A stretch of DNA of 64,000 nucleotides, from positions 1 to 64,000 of the forward strand of contig MDYQ01000031.1 of assembly GCA_003024175.1 (NCBI GenBank), written 5' to 3'. The notes below the pieces were generated by a model. It searched no databases. It saw nothing but the letters and a program-made list of their open reading frames with translations, and was not told the DNA's origin. This document shows positions 1 through 12,949 of this stretch, piece by piece (within the stretch, counting starts at the first letter, position 1; every line of letters begins with the position of its first letter). The translations under genes and the position numbers were made by a program. The stretch is from Planoprotostelium fungivorum (Eukaryota > Evosea > Variosea > Cavosteliida > Cavosteliaceae).

Positions 1-3000
1 CCCGATCTCGGTAACCTCACGAACCTCACAGGTCAGTCCATCTACAACGAGCCACTCCTGACCTCACCAGATCTCATCTTGTCCCAAAACTACAACCTCG
101 TCGGTGGTGTTCCCAGAACATTCCAGAATCTAGGCAAGATCCAGACACTCAACGTCAACAATTGTCCCAAATTGGGAGGCGATCTGTACTTCCTAGACAA
201 TCTCACCACCGTCGTACAATTTCAAGGAGGTTTCTCTAATTTCACCGGACAGATCCCAGCCAGCGTGGGACAGATGTCCCACTTGAGCGTGAGATTTCCG
301 TGACATTTCGAGGCTAGGCGTTGACTGGTTGTAGATCTTCAATGCGATGGGTAATCAGCTGACTGGGAGCATTCCTGACTTCCATCCACTGGCCAACATC
401 TCTACCATCGGTCTCTTCGAGAACAATCTGACCGGTCTCATTCCTGCCGTAAGTCCCAATTTTCAAAATTTCGACGGAATGTAACGCTTCCCAGAATTTC
501 GGAGTCGACCTGAGAAATCTGGACGTCAGCAGTAATCAATTGGGAGGTTATCTTAGAAGAGAATGGACTCGTTACAAGAACCTCANGTAATCAGCTGACT
601 GGGAGCATTCCTGACTTCCATCCACTGGCCAACATCTCTACCATCGGTCTCTTCGAGAACAATCTGACCGGTCTCATTCCTGCCGTAAGTCCCAATTTTC
701 AAAATTTCGACGGAATGTAACGCTTCCCAGAATTTCGGAGTCGACTTGAGGAATCTGGACGTCAGCAGTAATCAATTGGGAGGATATCTTAGAAGAGAAT
801 GGACTCGTTACAAGAACCTCACCGTACTCAAATTGAACGACAACAACATCGGCAGCGCAGGTCCCAACTACTACGACAACAACGTGAGTCCATGACGTGT
901 GATGACGTCATCACTCACACCTCGTCAGCTGGCTATCCTTCAGTCTCTGCAGAAGCTAAAGATGTTCGACGTGTCCAACAATCCACTCGGTGGTGAACTT
1001 CTGATCGATGCGTTCGACTATCTAGACAACATCGAAGTCCTCAGGCTATCTGTGAGTCATCTGACACAGAAAAGACATCTGACTCGTTGTAAAGGGGTGC
1101 AACTTGAGTGGTATTGTGGAGGTATCTAGCTCTACGTTAGCCATGCCTTACCTACAGACGATCGATCTGTCGAACAACAATTTCATAAGGTGAGATCAGT
1201 CGTGATTGGGTGGTGATGACGTGGAATGACATCATACAGACAACTACCCTTCTGGATGGGATATTGTCCCAACGTGATCAACGTGAACATGAGCAACAAT
1301 CACGTGAGATATTTCCAATAGAATGACGTTGTAGATTGACGATGACAGTTCACCGAATTGGCCATCTCTTGGGCCATCATGAGCAAATTGGAAGTCTTAG
1401 ATTTGAGGTGATCTATTCATATGAAATTTGAAATTCAAATTTTCTATCAGTCACAACGAAATCGCGGGAGAGATCACGAATGCCGTAGCCATCTGGCCTT
1501 ACATGCAAGTGCTGTTGTTGGACGACAACCAGCTATCAGGTGAACCATAAATCGACTCGTTGTAGATTGACCCGTCCCAGGACCCATTCCGACGGAGATG
1601 GGTAACCTCACTCGTCTCACTCGATTGGGACTGAGCCGTAACAACGTGAGTGACGAGTGATGACGTCACAATGACGTCATCACAGTTGTACGCCGAAAAT
1701 CTAAACTTCCTCTCCTCGATGCGACAGCTGGAGAAGTTAGATCTGAGTCACAACCAGATCATGTCTGAATTACCCGATAGCATGAGTGAGTGACAGTTGT
1801 AGACGGTGACGATTGACGTGTCAGGTGATTCGTTGACTTACGTCGATCTGTCGCACAATGTTCTGTGGGGGCACGTCAACACTTCCATCTTCAATCTACG
1901 TCATTTAGATACCATGGATCTGAGGTGAAGGATCTACAACGTTGTAGACGGAGAATATTGACACCTCACAGCAACAATCGACTGAGTGGTGCCGTGGAGA
2001 CTTTCCGTGGAGATCCGAAGGTGCGTTGTAGATGGATGAAACGATGGTGTCTGAATTGAACAGTACATCGACTTGAGTAATAACACATTCATGGGAGATG
2101 TAAATTTCGTGGGGAATCTCCTATCCATCGTATATCTCAACATCAGGTGTACAATCTGAAATCTCGATGGAAATTCTGACACGTCATCAGTGGTAACCAA
2201 TTCACCGGGCCCATGCCTTCACTCGCCAATCGTCAGAAATTAGAGACGGTACGTCACCTGTTTTATTCATCATCTACAACGAAGGCAGGTGGACATCAGT
2301 TCGAATCAGCTCAGCGGACAATTGCCGGATTTCACTGGAATTTCTGATTTAAGATATCTCAACGCCAGCAACAATATGTTCTCTGGTGCCGTTCCCTCCT
2401 TCTCGCAGAGTCAATCTCTCAGCCAATTTGACGTGTCGTACAACAACATCACCCTGGCTAGAGAGGTCAGTGTGACGTCATCTCATCTACAACGCTCATT
2501 TCTCTCAGGCATCGTTCAATAAGTCTGCCAGTTGTAGTACGAGCCACAATCCGCTGAGATGTCCAGTGGACTGGGCTTACATACAACGCTGCTCTACAAC
2601 CTGCCAGGCCATCGGCAATGAGACCGTTCGATCGGTCGTGTATCACTTGGACCTAGTCTACGAGACATTCGATGCCACTGACTTCTTGTCCAAGCTGTCC
2701 GCAGCTACAAACGTGACACAGAGTCGACTGAGCATCAACAACACGAGGTACACATCCCTTCCTTTTCCCGCCCATTTTTCCCGCCCATTTTTCCGGCCAA
2801 AAAAACTGACGAGAGACAGACCGGGCAGTGTCATCGCAACGGTCGACGTGCATCCACCATCATCTGGTGGATCAAACGAAGGATCAGTGGAAGACACGGT
2901 ACAAGTGATGGAATCCATAGAGATACAAGAATATGAGTCAGCGGGTCTGCCCTTGTTGGCACCTGCAGGACAGACGGCAGAGAAAGCGGCACCGAACGTC

Positions 3001-4947
3001 AGTCAATCCATACCGACCGGTGCCATAGCTGGAGGAGTCATCGGTGAAATTTCATTGATTCCACGTCATTTTGATGACTGACGATGGTGTCAGCTGGTTT
3101 CATCTGTCTCGTGGTCATCACTGTCATCATCTTTGTATTGTACCGCAATCATCTGAGGAGAGAATCGTACAAGAAACAATTTGCCATGGTAGATATCACT
3201 CAACTCAACACTGCCACCGTCAAGAAATCCATGATCGATTACGAGGATCTCAAGAGCTTGGAGCCGGTGGGAGATTTCGATGAAAATTCGATGGACTGAG
3301 CGTTGTAGATTGGATCGGGAGCGTTCGGTATCGTGTACAAGGGAAAATGGAGAGAGACGCAAGTGGCGGTGTGTACATCATCCTGTGTCATTCATTTGAC
3401 TCATTTGTGCCCAGGTGAAGCAGATGAGAGCTGAGCATGTGACACAGAAGCAGCTGGAAGACTTTCTGCACGAAGTGAGTGTGACAGAGAGAAGGAGAGA
3501 GAGTGACAGAGAGCAGGTGTCCATCTTGCAAGGACTCAAGGCACATCCCAACATTGTCACATGTGAGTCACACTCTTCTCCCTCTCTTCTTCTCACCTCT
3601 CTTCTTCTCACCTCTCTCTCAGTCATTGGTCTCACTCTGCCTCCACAGCCAGTCTCTCTTGTCACAGGTACACATCTCTCTTTGCATACACATGTACATA
3701 TCTATGTTTATATACATACATTACTATACATACATCTGTATAGATGTGATCTGATGAGAGTACACAGAATACTGTTCAGGAGGGTCACTGTACAGTCACT
3801 TGCGTAGAGTCAACTGCTCGATCGAAGAGAAGTACAAGTTTCTCAACGAGATCTCTCTCGGCATGCTCCATCTACACAAGGAGAAGGTGATGTACATCCA
3901 TCTGTACACTCCCCTGTGTCAATGCATACTGACTGATAGTAGATCATACACAGAGATCTTGCTGTTCGTAACATCCTGGTATGTCTCTCTCTGTGACCAT
4001 GAATGTACATCTGACATGTGACAGTTGACGAGACATCTAGAAGCAAAGGTGGCTGACTTTGGTCTGTCCAGAGAACAAGAAGATACAGAAGAAGCCTCCC
4101 AGACTCAATCCAAGGGTGAGTCGATATCAACTTTCACATTTCTAACATCACTGCAGTCGGACCTCTGAAATGGATGGCACCGGTAACAACGATGACTTGT
4201 GTGACTTGTACTGATCTACAACGCAGGAAGCCATCACATCTCGAGAGTATTCCATCAAGTCTGACGTCTTCTCTTTCGGGTGAGTGTGACCATCTACAAC
4301 GAGACATGACGAGAGGCAGAGTGGTGATGTGGGAGGTGTTAGAAGTGCGTGAGCCTTGGGACGATCAAGCTGCCGTAGAAGTTGCCTTCGGTGTCGTTCA
4401 CAGACATCAACGTCTTCCAATCTCCGACGACACACCCCCCGTATTGATGGACCTCATGGAGAGTGAGTCACCCACCTTCACCGTCATCCCATCACTTCTC
4501 ATCATCGTCATCCCATCACTTCTCATCATCATCACACGATGTTCATCATCATCAACTGAAGACATTGCAGGGTGTTGGAGAGCAGACCGAACCCTCCGCC
4601 CCGATTTCGGTGACATCACCGAAGCCCTCAGCCAGCAGCGAGAGAAAGACGCAGACACCGCGAACGCCACCGACCATTGCATCGCTCAGTTGAAACAAGA
4701 AGGTTACGATCACGATTTGGGCCCAGGAACAAAGACAGTAGAGAGTGGAACCTCTCACGAGTACATCGACGTCTTCAAAGTCAAACGTTACGAGGGAGGC
4801 GAAGAGTTGGCAATGAACGGAGCAGCCTACGCTCACTGCAGCGAGTTCAACGTGACGCCGGAGCCGAGCGTGGAGGAGAAGGACATCTACCCTGATCTGG
4901 GAAAGTGTGTCATGACGGAGGATGAAGACATACCGAGGAGGAATTAA
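1..4947 (+). CDS. LRR receptor-like protein kinase, 5' end outside window
   Basis: The spliced product is a long series of leucine-rich repeats (for example LDVSSNQLGG-type and MDISSNQLSGQLPDF segments), then one membrane span near 3020-3160 (AGFICLVVITVIIFVLY), a juxtamembrane stretch and a kinase domain from about 3313. Visible kinase parts are the glycine loop GSGAFGIVYKGKW, VAVKQMR, DLAVRNIL, ADFGLSR, PLKWMAP and SDVFSFG. DLAVRN and KWMAP are tyrosine-kinase-like signatures. My splice at 3895-3955 reads IHLDLAVRN, so the usual HRD arginine may be leucine; this depends on the intron choice. A C-terminal tail of about 100 residues ends at 4947. There are more than 20 short introns, many with the CGTTGTAG motif. 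It probably senses an extracellular ligand at the plasma membrane. The gene starts upstream of the window. Positions 351-821 contain an assembly duplication that doubles one repeat. Confidence 0.85.
351..821 (+). repeat. 235-base direct duplication with a single N at the junction
   Basis: Bases 351-585 are repeated at 587-821 with the same length and only three visible differences, and the single N of the window lies between them at 586. The repeated unit holds one LRR exon, an intron and part of the next exon. This is what is expected when two overlapping contig ends, or two alleles, are placed side by side in a scaffold. It should not be read as an extra leucine-rich repeat in the protein. 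Confidence 0.85.
1933..1948. repeat. Palindrome TCTACAACGTTGTAGA
   Basis: A perfect 16-base copy in an intron of the first LRR kinase. The intron runs from GTGAAGGATC to CCTCACAG. Confidence 0.9.
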
Positions 4948-5258
4948 AAGTCATAGTCAACACTCTCGTCTCATGACAGCAGCAATTGGCAATCGTACTG
5001 ACTCCATCATCGAGCACTATATATCCCTCTTTGAGTATCTCGTCGTCTGACCATACCAGACACTTGCAATGTCTTCTAGTTGTAGAGGGAATCATCTGTG
5101 CCTAAAACGCATTATAGCCATAAGGCCTGACGGAATTATTAGTGCCGACTCCATATATTATTACCTTGTAGATGGCTTGAATGTTTTCTGCTGCGCTCTC
5201 TTGTATGATTAGTCTCTTCCGTTAGTGATGATGACTCAGTGATGATTGAAACATCAAT

Positions 5259-6901
5259 TCAAATCCAATTCTTTATTTTGTACCAGACGATGAGAGGTAT
5301 TCCATACATCCCAAAGAACCCCACAATGGCAAAGAATGGCCCGAGGTCGTCTCCACCTATTTCATGTGAGTGACAGAGTGTGACGTCATCACACTCATGT
5401 GAGTGACAGAGTGTGACGTCATCACACCTTTGTAAGGGAAGGGAATGTTGACGGCCAATAGCCCGGTGATCCAGATGGCGGGAATGATGATGGTGGCGAC
5501 GGCTCTGTTTGACGTTTGGCAGGTTGTAGATGGTGAAATCTCACGTGAATTTGAGTACGACCGCACTGATGATGTTTCCCACGTTGGCGATCTCGATGGA
5601 AGCTCTCGATAGATACGTCTCATTGGCATTGTACAAGGTCTCTGTATTTGGTCAGTTGTAGATGGAACGTTCGAAAATCTCACCCTGACAGTTGACCGCC
5701 TTGTCTTCCAGCAGGATAATTTTCGTCAAAATTTCCTCGCAGTACCGCATGTGCTTCATACCGAAGATCTGTCGGATCTACAACGAGTCAGCGACGTACG
5801 ACAATACAAATTCACGTTGGAGTAGAAGAATTCCTTCTTGACGTCTATGGTCGATCTCAGTGGTACAAACTTCTTCCTGGCGTTGCCTACGACCGTTAAT
5901 TTTGGCGGGAACTCTCATCTACAACGAACCGATTCGTCTCAGCAGCTCGTCTTGGTTGTTGATATTGAAGGTGAGAACGAGGTCGAAGAGAGCCGTGATC
6001 TCTATGCCCAATATGGATAGCTCCTCGTCCAATTGAATGAGAACGGCAGACATGAGAACGTATAGAACCCAATCTACACTCTTCATGGCATTCTTGTGTG
6101 AGAATAACTTTCTACCACCTCTCATGATGTTATAGATGATCTGTCATCGACATCATCATCATCATCGTCTTCATCATCGTCTCCATCGTCGTCTTCGTTT
6201 CCCGCCATACGAACGGATTTGAATTTCGAAATGTTCACCTGGAGGGGTGCCTCCACTGTGGTAGGGTGGAAGGTGAGAGCCAGATCTTCGAACAAGATGA
6301 AACGTAAGACGAGCGATTGTGATGAGTAGCTGTCGAAATCGTAGGAGCGAAATTCGATGTAGCGGTAGGGTGCGTGTGTCCACAGAGTCTCTACTCCGGT
6401 TTCTGTTGGAAGATGTGAGATCGTGATCGAGATGGCAGGCACAGACGATATGATTGGAGATGATGTCCATGTGACGAGAAGATGGAACGAACCTGTCTTC
6501 AATCGATTGATGGTGCATGCATCGAGATCGAATCGTGCGCCGATCTGATCGATCTGTTCATCAGTTGCCCCGACGAAATCAAACCAAGTGAGATCTCCCT
6601 CCTTCTTTTTCCATGAACGAGTCACCCAATCGACATCAGTCTCTCGCCACTGTTTCTTCGCCTTCTTTGAGAAATGGAGGACATACTGTAGATCCAATCA
6701 ATCGATGGAATGGAAGATGGGATCTCTCACGGGTGTCGCGTGACTCTCTTTAAAATCTTCGATGAACGTCTGTGATTCGGTCGGGAGAAGAGATACAATG
6801 TCTTCCACGCCGTGAAACTGTTTGATCTCGAGAGAATTTCTCCTCAACACTTGTGTGTCCAACGATTGCGGGGCACTATCATCCAGTGTGAGATCTTCCA
6901 T
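5259..6901 (-). CDS. CorA-like Mg2+/divalent cation transporter
   Basis: The start is MEDLTLDDSAPQ at 6901 (an in-frame Met also lies at 6928), and the product ends IVWYKIKNWI at 5259. The cytosolic N-terminal domain has the CorA signature-like stretch LTWFDFVGATDEQIDQIGA, corresponding to W-x-D-L-x-x-P-x-x-E-E in the family. An acidic run of Asp/Glu around 6145-6200 follows. The C-terminus has two membrane spans, ATIIIPAIWITGLLAVNIPF and FFAIVGFFGMYGIPLIVWY. CorA proteins carry GMN after the first span; here the aligned tripeptide reads AVN. The last intron carries a 33-base tandem repeat. Earlier exons at about 6950-7224 could belong to this gene. The family moves Mg2+ and other divalent ions as a pentamer in the membrane. 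Confidence 0.72.
5363..5428. repeat. 33-base tandem duplication in the last CorA intron
   Basis: Two identical head-to-tail units (5363-5395 and 5396-5428), each holding GTGAGTGACAGAGTGTGACG followed by TCATCACAC. Each unit contains a TGACGTCA core. Confidence 0.85.
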
Positions 6902-7239
6902 CGATATGATAATGTGTCGTTGTGACAATCATCTTCGAGAAGAGACATCTCTCACCGGATGGGAATCTCAGAGCCGATGGACTTTGATCGTTGTCGACGC
7001 TGCCTCTCTGTCAGGATCTGGTCTGCCGAGATACGGTGAGGAGTATCGGTGTCGATCTCGACCGTTATTAATTTCCTTGGCTCTGGGTGAGTCGACATGT
7101 TTCCATGGCCGGCTAGTGTTGAACAGAATTCGAAATCTTCATCTCCTGTGTTTGAGCCCGAAACAAACTTCGGGCTGCCACATTTGATGGACTCCACGAA
7201 GGTTCTCGAACTGAGAAGAGGCACACGATGGGTGACGAT

Positions 7240-8267
7240 GATGTATTTACGGGCTTGTCGTGGTGCGGTGAGATCATTCTACATCGATGGCGATGCAAGT
7301 GTGGCACTGTCTCAATTGGTCCAATTCTTGAAGATCCTCTTGAACCTGCGGGGTCATCAACAGATGGACGCGGTGATGGAGGGAAGTCTTACACTTTTGA
7401 CGTAATCTTCCATCTCTGCTCTCATCGTGTGCATCTCGGTGTCCCTCTCGTCGACCTCACTCTCATCAGTCTCTTGACCTTGTGATTTCTACACCTTCTT
7501 CTGTAATTCGTCGTTGACTTCGGTGGCTTGCTTGAGATCGTCCTTCAACCTGTCCATCTCCTGTTCGAATCGTTAATCGCACAGATCATGATTTCGAATC
7601 TCACCTTCAAAAGATTGGGGACCTGTTCAGCCTGATCGGTGGTCTCCATCCTCTCTTGAACGTCATCGCCCAACACCTCCTGGACTGATTCGCTGGGATT
7701 GGAACGATTCTGGGCGCAGGCTCTGGCGAGTTCCCTCCTTAAAGCTCTGAATGACTCGTTCAAATCTGCCAGATCCGAGATGTACGAGTCCCTACAATCA
7801 TGAATCGATGGTGTGACAAAGTAGTCGTTTACCTCTTGGAGATGTAGTCATCCTTCGCCTTGTCGCAGGCCGCTTTGACCATGTGCACTTCTGAGAAGGA
7901 TGTGAGATCGATGGTGGGTTGATGAAGAGTTTACCGGTCTTACTGTCCTTGACTGCCTGTTTCAGCTGTTGAATGGTCTTTCCATCGTTCTCTTTCTGTA
8001 TTCCAAGGGCGGCGATCTTGTTTCTTTAGAATTTGAAGAGAAGATGTGACATCACCCTCTCTCTGAGAGCGGTTACCACGCTGTCGGCTGCATGCAGTTC
8101 CTTCATCGCTGTTTTGAATGAGACGAATGATAATTGAGAGAGATACCTCTATCGAGTTCGGTCTGGGTGGAGTTGTGACGGGCTACTTCTTCCATGAGCT
8201 TACTACGTTCAACGCGGTTGTTCTCTTCGAGCTCTCCAATCTGTGCGAGGAGTGTCTGAAAGTCCAT
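7240..8267 (-). CDS. Coiled-coil protein, unrecognised
   Basis: The start ATG at 8267 opens MDFQTLLAQIGELEENNRVE. Clear exons follow with consistent phases: MKELHAADSVVTALRER, KIAALGIQKENDGKTIQQ, VHMVKAACDKAKDDYISK, and a long one from about 7790 to 7610. Charged heptad-like sequence continues (RLKDDLKQATEVNDELQKK; ERDTEMHTMRAEMEDY). The 3' end is unclear: coding may end near 7265 or run through 6952-7224 towards the CorA gene. The whole product looks like a long alpha-helical coiled coil, perhaps cytoskeletal or kinetochore-like, but I recognise no family. It starts about 270 bases from the divergent gene at 8535. Confidence 0.55.
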
Positions 8268-8534
8268 CTTCTACGTCGTGTACTGTGTCGTCGTGCAGGT
8301 GAAAGTGTTAATTCAAGAGAATCCAAATCTTATGTCACAATCTACAACGATCAGAATAAAATTCACATTTACATTTAAATCTATCTGTACACCTTCTCCT
8401 GGTGCGAACAGTTAGCTCTCACAGGAAAAGGTTGAGAAACCACTGCAGAATCTCCGACAACGGCAGAACTCCAAGGCCTGGAGGTGGAAGCCTCTTCCGC
8501 AGGGAGATGCACATCTGCCGCACACACAACCAAC

Positions 8535-8898
8535 ATGAAGGCACACTCGCTCCTAACTCTCTGCGCCGTCGCTCTCATCACCTTCACCGTCTGTCAAGAC
8601 GTGTTCGTTATCTTGTCCGAGCAACACTGGCCGACGGCCAGATGGATGAAAGCGATGGAACATCACACCACTCCGCTATTCGTTTCAGACGTGAGTACGA
8701 TGAAAGATGATGATGCACCTTCTAATCGCTGAGAAGGATGATGTATTCCGAAGCAAACCTCCGACGCTTCTGTATCTATACACAGACTGTGTCAACGAAG
8801 ATGATGAGTCTGTGGAGGAAGATGTGATGGTGCACAGAAGGAGGAGAACAGTGTCTCGACCATCTCTGAGGAGGAATGCGAAGATCGTGATCCCATGA
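8535..8898 (+). CDS. Small secreted protein, unrecognised
   Basis: The ATG at 8535 opens MKAHSLLTLCAVALITFTVC, a good signal peptide. After it comes QDVFVILSEQHWPTARWMKA. One intron (GTGAGTACGATG to CTGAG, about 8692-8735) joins to KDDVFRSKPPTLLYLYTDC, and a basic tail RRRRTVSRPSLRRNAKIVIP ends at 8898. The mature protein would be under 100 residues. No domain was recognised. The role is unknown; it is likely secreted or lodged in the secretory pathway. Confidence 0.55.
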
Positions 8899-9117
8899 TG
8901 GATATCAGACCAAAACACTTTAAACACCCACTGATGCTCGATGATTGAAACATATGACATATAAAGAATCAACATAACGTGGATCTCACCTTTCATGCAA
9001 TCTCAGTGATGAAAACATGAGGATCGTTGAGTCTCGCAGCGTCTATAACATGGACTTAGGATCATACGCTGCGTAATTACAATGAATCTATTTCAAATAG
9101 CTGTGGTTGTCGAAACA

Positions 9118-9413
9118 TCATCGTTGATGCTCCACTCTGTACTGTTTATCCTTGAGATCTGATGCTTGGAAGGCATAGTTGTCTAATTCCTCATCCAACT
9201 TCCGTTGAATCATCTCCATCGTTTCTTGTGATACCTGTAGACATCACGTTCGAATCAAACACTCTAAAACAACATCGTTCAACTCACATCACCATAGAAC
9301 AACAGATGTGTATCATCCAATGCCCTGCATCCCAAGTTTAATTGCGAACTCAGCAACAGAATGAATTGCTGCACGGCAGAGTCACTATCATTTCGGTCAG
9401 TTCTCTTCACCAT
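9118..9413 (-). CDS. Small helical protein of about 75 residues
   Basis: Two exons read on the minus strand from ATG at 9413: MVKRTDRNDSDSAVQQFILL continuing to LLFYGD, then, after an intron of about 50 bases ending CTACAG, VSQETMEMIQRKLDEELDNY and on to VEHQR and TGA at 9118-9120. The two exons join in frame, both splice sites are canonical, and the product is amphipathic helix throughout. The size recalls small adaptor subunits such as BLOC-1 or Mediator components, but there is no diagnostic motif and I do not assign one. Confidence 0.5.
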
Positions 9414-9621
9414 CGTCACATATTCTTCCTACCATGTGACCAACACACCACTCACAGAGTATACCATCAGATCAGATGATACCTAATGCCCGAGTGTGGG
9501 CGGGTTTTTATTTTTCTTGAAATGTTTCAAGTGACTGTATGTGCGAAAACTCAACGAAAGGCCACCCACCAAAATCTAAGAGAAGCATCATATAGACGTA
9601 CTACTGCACACAGATTATACG

Positions 9622-12300
9622 ATGACGGATCTTCTACAGAATTCTGGTATCAGGAGTGACCCACAACATAGCGCCTTGGATCCATCCACTGGCAAACAGG
9701 TATATTCAATCATGTGAACATCGCTGAGAACATCTTACTTCTGACGGTTGGAGAGTCGACACGATGTTGAAATGATGCTGCAGGTGACGGCCGCCGTTGA
9801 ATCGGTCAAGATGTTCGCCAAAGGAGACTTTCCTCCCAACGATCTTCTATCAGAGTCTATCTCTTCCACTCAGGTGGGGTTAGCACCAGAGATGGAGAAC
9901 CTTTTGTTGACGTCACACCGACAGACGCTCATCAGAGAGAGATCTGACTCTTTGGATCTGTCTGTTCACGCTCAAGTATTAGTCGAAGATACTCAGAGGT
10001 TATTAGACATTGCCAACCGGTGGGCACCTGGGGCTCATTTTTCTCTCGCTCACTCTCACAGATTTATTCAACAGAAGAATGCAGGAGAAGAGATTCAACA
10101 CGTTTGGACGCTATCTCAGGTGCGGAATCACGGTTCACAGTCATCTGATGTCGCACAGCAAAACAAAAGGATCGAGGCCGAAGAGAAGAAGCAAGAGGAA
10201 GAGAGACACCCCGAGAAAAAAGGAGAGATCAAACAGCAGCCCAAGGTGCCCCATCATCTCATCCATCTCCATCGATTTATGTTTCCACAGATAAAGGACC
10301 TGAGAGACGAGGACATGTTGACCCTCAGTCGAAAGCTCATCTTCGTTCTCATCCGGTCTCACGCCTTTCGAAAGACTCTGTTGCAGTTCATCGATCTCAT
10401 GCAAGACATCTTCTGGGGCAAAGACGTGAGACATTCAACTTCTCGGTCGCATACGAATGAAACGTTGTAGACGCGCAGGAAGGAGGCCGAGAAGAAGGCC
10501 GACGAGAGGAACGCACAGAAGATCGACAGGGCTGTTCTGAAGGACCAAGTGGACCGATCGGACAACCCGAACACGAGAACTCTCCTTTCTGTCAACCTCA
10601 TCAAAGCCCAACAGGTGACCAATCCTCCATCATCTTCCATCACCTTCCATCATCTTGCATCATCCAACTGTCATCTCTTGTGGACCAAATGATTGAGACG
10701 ATGGCAGGATGTAGAGAGGGCTAAAATCGAGAGAAAATACGACCCACATCAGGAGATCACATGGGAGGAGAAACAAGAATACAACGTCAGAGCGAGACGT
10801 CTCATCAGTCGACTGGCGGGAGAGCCAGCTCATCATCACGCCCTGGCCAGACTCTTCGTCGTCTCCACAAAGTTCACAGAATTCTTAGACCTCCTCATCG
10901 GTCAACCGATGACCGATGGAAAGGTGACCCTCTACAACGAGCCATCTCAGAAATTAAAGACGAAAAGGATGCAAAGGACACGGCCGCTTGGCATGACCTG
11001 AGGACAATGATCGAGAGGTTCATCGGTGCAGAACAATTGCAGAGGTATCTCTTCGAGTTGAAGAGAAGGTATCTCGTGTTGGTCACCGAGCCTCGAGCGA
11101 TATCTGTCGTCAGACAGTGCAAGATGATCGTTGTAGAGGGACTCCGGGACGCTGAGACTCTCAACGATCCACAGAAGGTGGCTCGTTGTAGATCGACCGC
11201 TCTGATTCAATTCATCAGATCAAATCGTTGGACGATTGCATCGAGAAGATGAGATCCCTCGCATTAGACCAGAGGTTTTCAGATTCCATTCACATCTGTC
11301 TCGACATCTGCAAAGACATCGTCCGAGGCATTCGAAGGGACCCTCTGACGTTAGAGTTGGATGCAGCTCTCAAAAATTTTGGACGTCACATGGCGTTCAA
11401 TTCGAAGCACAAGTTCAGCGCCGGAATTTTCGCGGAAAGTTTAGAACATCTGAAGAACGTCATGCTGCCGGTGGTGATGAAACAATTCGAATACATACCG
11501 GTCAAGAAGGTGGCGCGTTGTAGATGAAAGGAAGCTGAAGGAGACAGGTGGAAGTGTTCACACCCATGTACGAGGTGGCTCTGTCAGAGATGGTCTTCTG
11601 CTTACCCTCCATGATGCCCTCTCAGATACAAGTGAGTCACAAATCTTTGAGACGGTCCAATTATTCGAGACGGCACGAATTTTTGAGACGGCACGAAATT
11701 TCGAGACGGTCGTGTTCTGATGGATATCTAGGTGCGAGTTCACACCGACATCGGTTTCAACACGTTAGAGCTGGCAGCACAAGACACGTCCATGACTGTG
11801 GAAGTTGAAATGAACAACTTGAACGTAGATCTGAAAGACATTCTCTTCGAATACCACTGGAAGACTTTTCCAAAGATTCAGGACAAGGGTGAGATCATTG
11901 TGAAAAAGAGGTTTTAAAAAGAAATCAGGAAAGATTGACGTCAGGATGCCTCGCAAGGGCATGTATATCCTCTTAACTTTTGTCGTTCAATCCAGAGATG
12001 GATACAAGGCTTCCGTTGTCATGAAGAGTGCATCGGTGATGATGAACTGCACGTGATGATTCTAAATGAGATCAGGTCAAGATCGACAAATTGAAGTTAC
12101 ACGTCTCTCAGGCGGAGCGACACAAACTGTTGGACAAGGCCATCAGCAAGTTACTGAAGACTGCGATTCGCGTCGCGATCCAAGATCAGATGGAGGAATA
12201 TCTGAGCAGTTTGGGAAAGTACATTGCAGAGAGGATGACACGTGTTTTCGCCAGCATTCACGCCACGCAGGGTGGATCTCTGGCCACCAGAAGAATGTAG
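9622..12300 (+). CDS. Probable TULIP/HAM1-like lipid-binding protein
   Basis: The first exon starts at 9622 (MTDLLQNSGIRSDPQHSALD) and joins to VTAAVESVKMFAKGDFPPND. The N-terminal two thirds are helical (DLRDEDMLTLSRKLIFVLIR; LARLFVVSTKFTEFLDLLIG; LRTMIERFIGAEQLQRYLFE). The C-terminal third is beta-rich (VHTDIGFNTLELAAQDTSMT; KGMYILLTFVVQSRDGYKAS) and closes with a long amphipathic helix (LLDKAISKLLKTAIRVAIQD). This arrangement matches what I recall of HAM1-like proteins, whose C-terminal domain resembles the BPI/TULIP lipid-transfer fold. That assignment is an inference from layout. Introns at about 10925 and 11165 carry the CTACAACG/CGTTGTAG motif; the intron at 11630-11730 holds a short tandem repeat. 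Confidence 0.5.
11641..11715 (+). repeat. Tandem repeat of about 18 bases in an intron
   Basis: Four imperfect copies of the unit TTTGAGACGGCACGAA fill most of the intron of the TULIP-like gene. The units alternate between GGTC and GGCACGA endings. The array accounts for this intron being longer than its neighbours. Confidence 0.7.
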
Positions 12301-12949
12301 AATCTATTTATAATCGAATCTTCTTCGATGATGACCATCTTTGTGATCGTTTGAATCGAGCTATGCAATGCGATGGAGGGTGGACGAACATGAATGACTG
12401 GATGTGACCAGGATACTGAAGGTTTCAATGTTCTTTGAGTACTAGACGAACGACTCGTGTATCAGTTGCTTTCTGATTACAAGTTGAACGAGGCGTCTCC
12501 GTTGAGTTTTTGAGGTCACAAACATTTGCGAAGTCACATCGCACTCTTGATGTCCATCGAATGACGATATACATCTACACAGAGGACGAAGAGGGCTTAG
12601 GCCACAACGACCGACCCAATGTTGCGCAGGGGTGTGTTGATCATATGACATCACACCATCTTGCTCACAAACAGTAACAGAGAACCAGTCCTGAGGGATT
12701 TGAATTTAGTTCTCAATTATGTGGACCAGTGAGCCTGCGTTTAATGTTCCTTGTTTGACCGTCTTTCAGATGGAACGATCTCGACCCAATATCCACAGAA
12801 CCAGTGAGACCAGAAGATTTGTCACCTGTCTCACCCACCTCAGAGTGTTGATGATCTGAATCACTCAGACATACTGAAAGACAATAAGATTTTCACCGAT
12901 CGTTACCACGTAAACATTCGATGCATCCATCGCAGCCATTTCTAATCAT
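12301..12949. other. Spacer or unresolved 5' exons of the CLU gene
   Basis: No convincing long exon is visible. Between 12660 and 12900 two candidate short exons with good splice signals occur (product fragments NREPVLRDLNLVLNYV and MERSRPNIHRT, separated by an intron GTGAGCCT to TTTCAG). They could be the start of the CLU-domain gene, whose in-frame ATG I could not find downstream. Confidence 0.35.
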
